From NCBI GenBank assembly GCA_023404715.1, contig JAEYAR010000087.1, positions 1-5,046 on the forward strand: a stretch of DNA of 5,046 bases, in the 5' to 3' direction. A model generated the notes under the pieces. It worked only from the letters and a program-made list of their open reading frames with translations, was not told the origin of the DNA and made no database searches. Position 1 is the first letter of the stretch. Each line of letters opens with the position of its first letter. The position numbers and the translations under genes were made by a program. The stretch is from Bacillota bacterium. GTDB taxonomy: Bacteria; Bacillota; Clostridia; Christensenellales; Aristaeellaceae. Positions 5,041 to 5,046 of this stretch are shown in pieces.

Positions 5041-5046
5041 AGCGGA

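Larger units (their letters stand above)
4771..5046. other. Non-coding GC-rich region with hairpins and G-tracts
   Basis: I see no convincing gene here. A 32-codon ORF from ATG 4799 to TAA 4897 lacks a ribosome binding site; the same frame reopens after that stop to the window edge without an ATG. A short inverted repeat, CATTTC (4777-4782) and GAAATG (4785-4790), lies next to the ribbon-helix-helix promoter. CGACTCGGCTT (4822-4832) recurs as CGACTCGGGCTT (4850-4861). GC-rich stems follow at 4836-4846, 4863-4940, 4941-4957 and 4984-5040. The region could be the untranslated 3' or edge part of a repeat element, or a structured RNA cut by the window end. Confidence 0.5.

Noticed and set aside
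4898..5046. Open plus-strand frame to the window edge
   Set aside because: It has no ATG or GTG start with a ribosome binding site, its sequence is a Gly/Pro-rich by-product of G-tracts, and the region is better explained by hairpins.
1..5046. tRNA, rRNA, CRISPR array or insertion sequence
   Set aside because: I found no cloverleaf with a CCA/T-loop pattern, no rRNA segment, no regularly spaced repeats of CRISPR type and no transposase or integrase.

Overview
The window looks like a chromosomal segment of a moderately GC-rich anaerobic Firmicute (Clostridia), inferred from the strong AAGGAGG-type ribosome binding sites, sigma-A style promoters, a TTG start, and two small genes (a DUF6809-like protein and a ribbon-helix-helix protein) of types I associate with Clostridia. 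No species can be named from the sequence alone.

Positions 1-4006 hold a tightly packed plus-strand carbohydrate operon that enters from the left. It contains a possible last few codons of an upstream gene (perhaps the substrate-binding protein), two CUT1-type ABC permeases (MalF-like, then MalG-like), a DUF4185-like protein (the family that includes GH183), and a DUF2961/GH172 glycoside hydrolase. Gaps between genes are 22 nt, about 5 nt and 18 nt. Neither enzyme has a signal peptide and no transporter ATPase is present here. The simplest reading is import of an oligosaccharide by a CUT1 transporter powered by an ATPase encoded elsewhere, followed by hydrolysis in the cytoplasm. GH172 acts on alpha-D-fructofuranosides and D-arabinofuranosides, and GH183 on D-arabinan. 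The pairing therefore suggests a D-arabinofuranose- or D-fructofuranose-containing glycan as substrate; this is an inference.

Positions 4007-4064 form a convergent junction with a 16-bp hairpin. Its T-tract faces the minus strand, so it is a good terminator for the minus-strand genes and an imperfect one for the operon.

Positions 4065-4770 are visibly AT-richer and hold minus-strand genes: a 59-residue ribbon-helix-helix protein (TTG start) and, downstream, a 95-residue DUF6809-like protein. The ribbon-helix-helix promoter is straddled by a perfect 14-bp inverted repeat, a likely self-regulatory operator. Between the two genes, on the plus strand, a near-consensus extended -10 promoter is followed by two stem-loops and a T-tract: a candidate RNA of about 80 nt that is not explained by any protein gene.

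Positions 4771-5046 contain no convincing gene. They hold a short doubtful ORF, a direct repeat, several GC-rich hairpins and a series of regularly spaced G-tracts running to the window edge.
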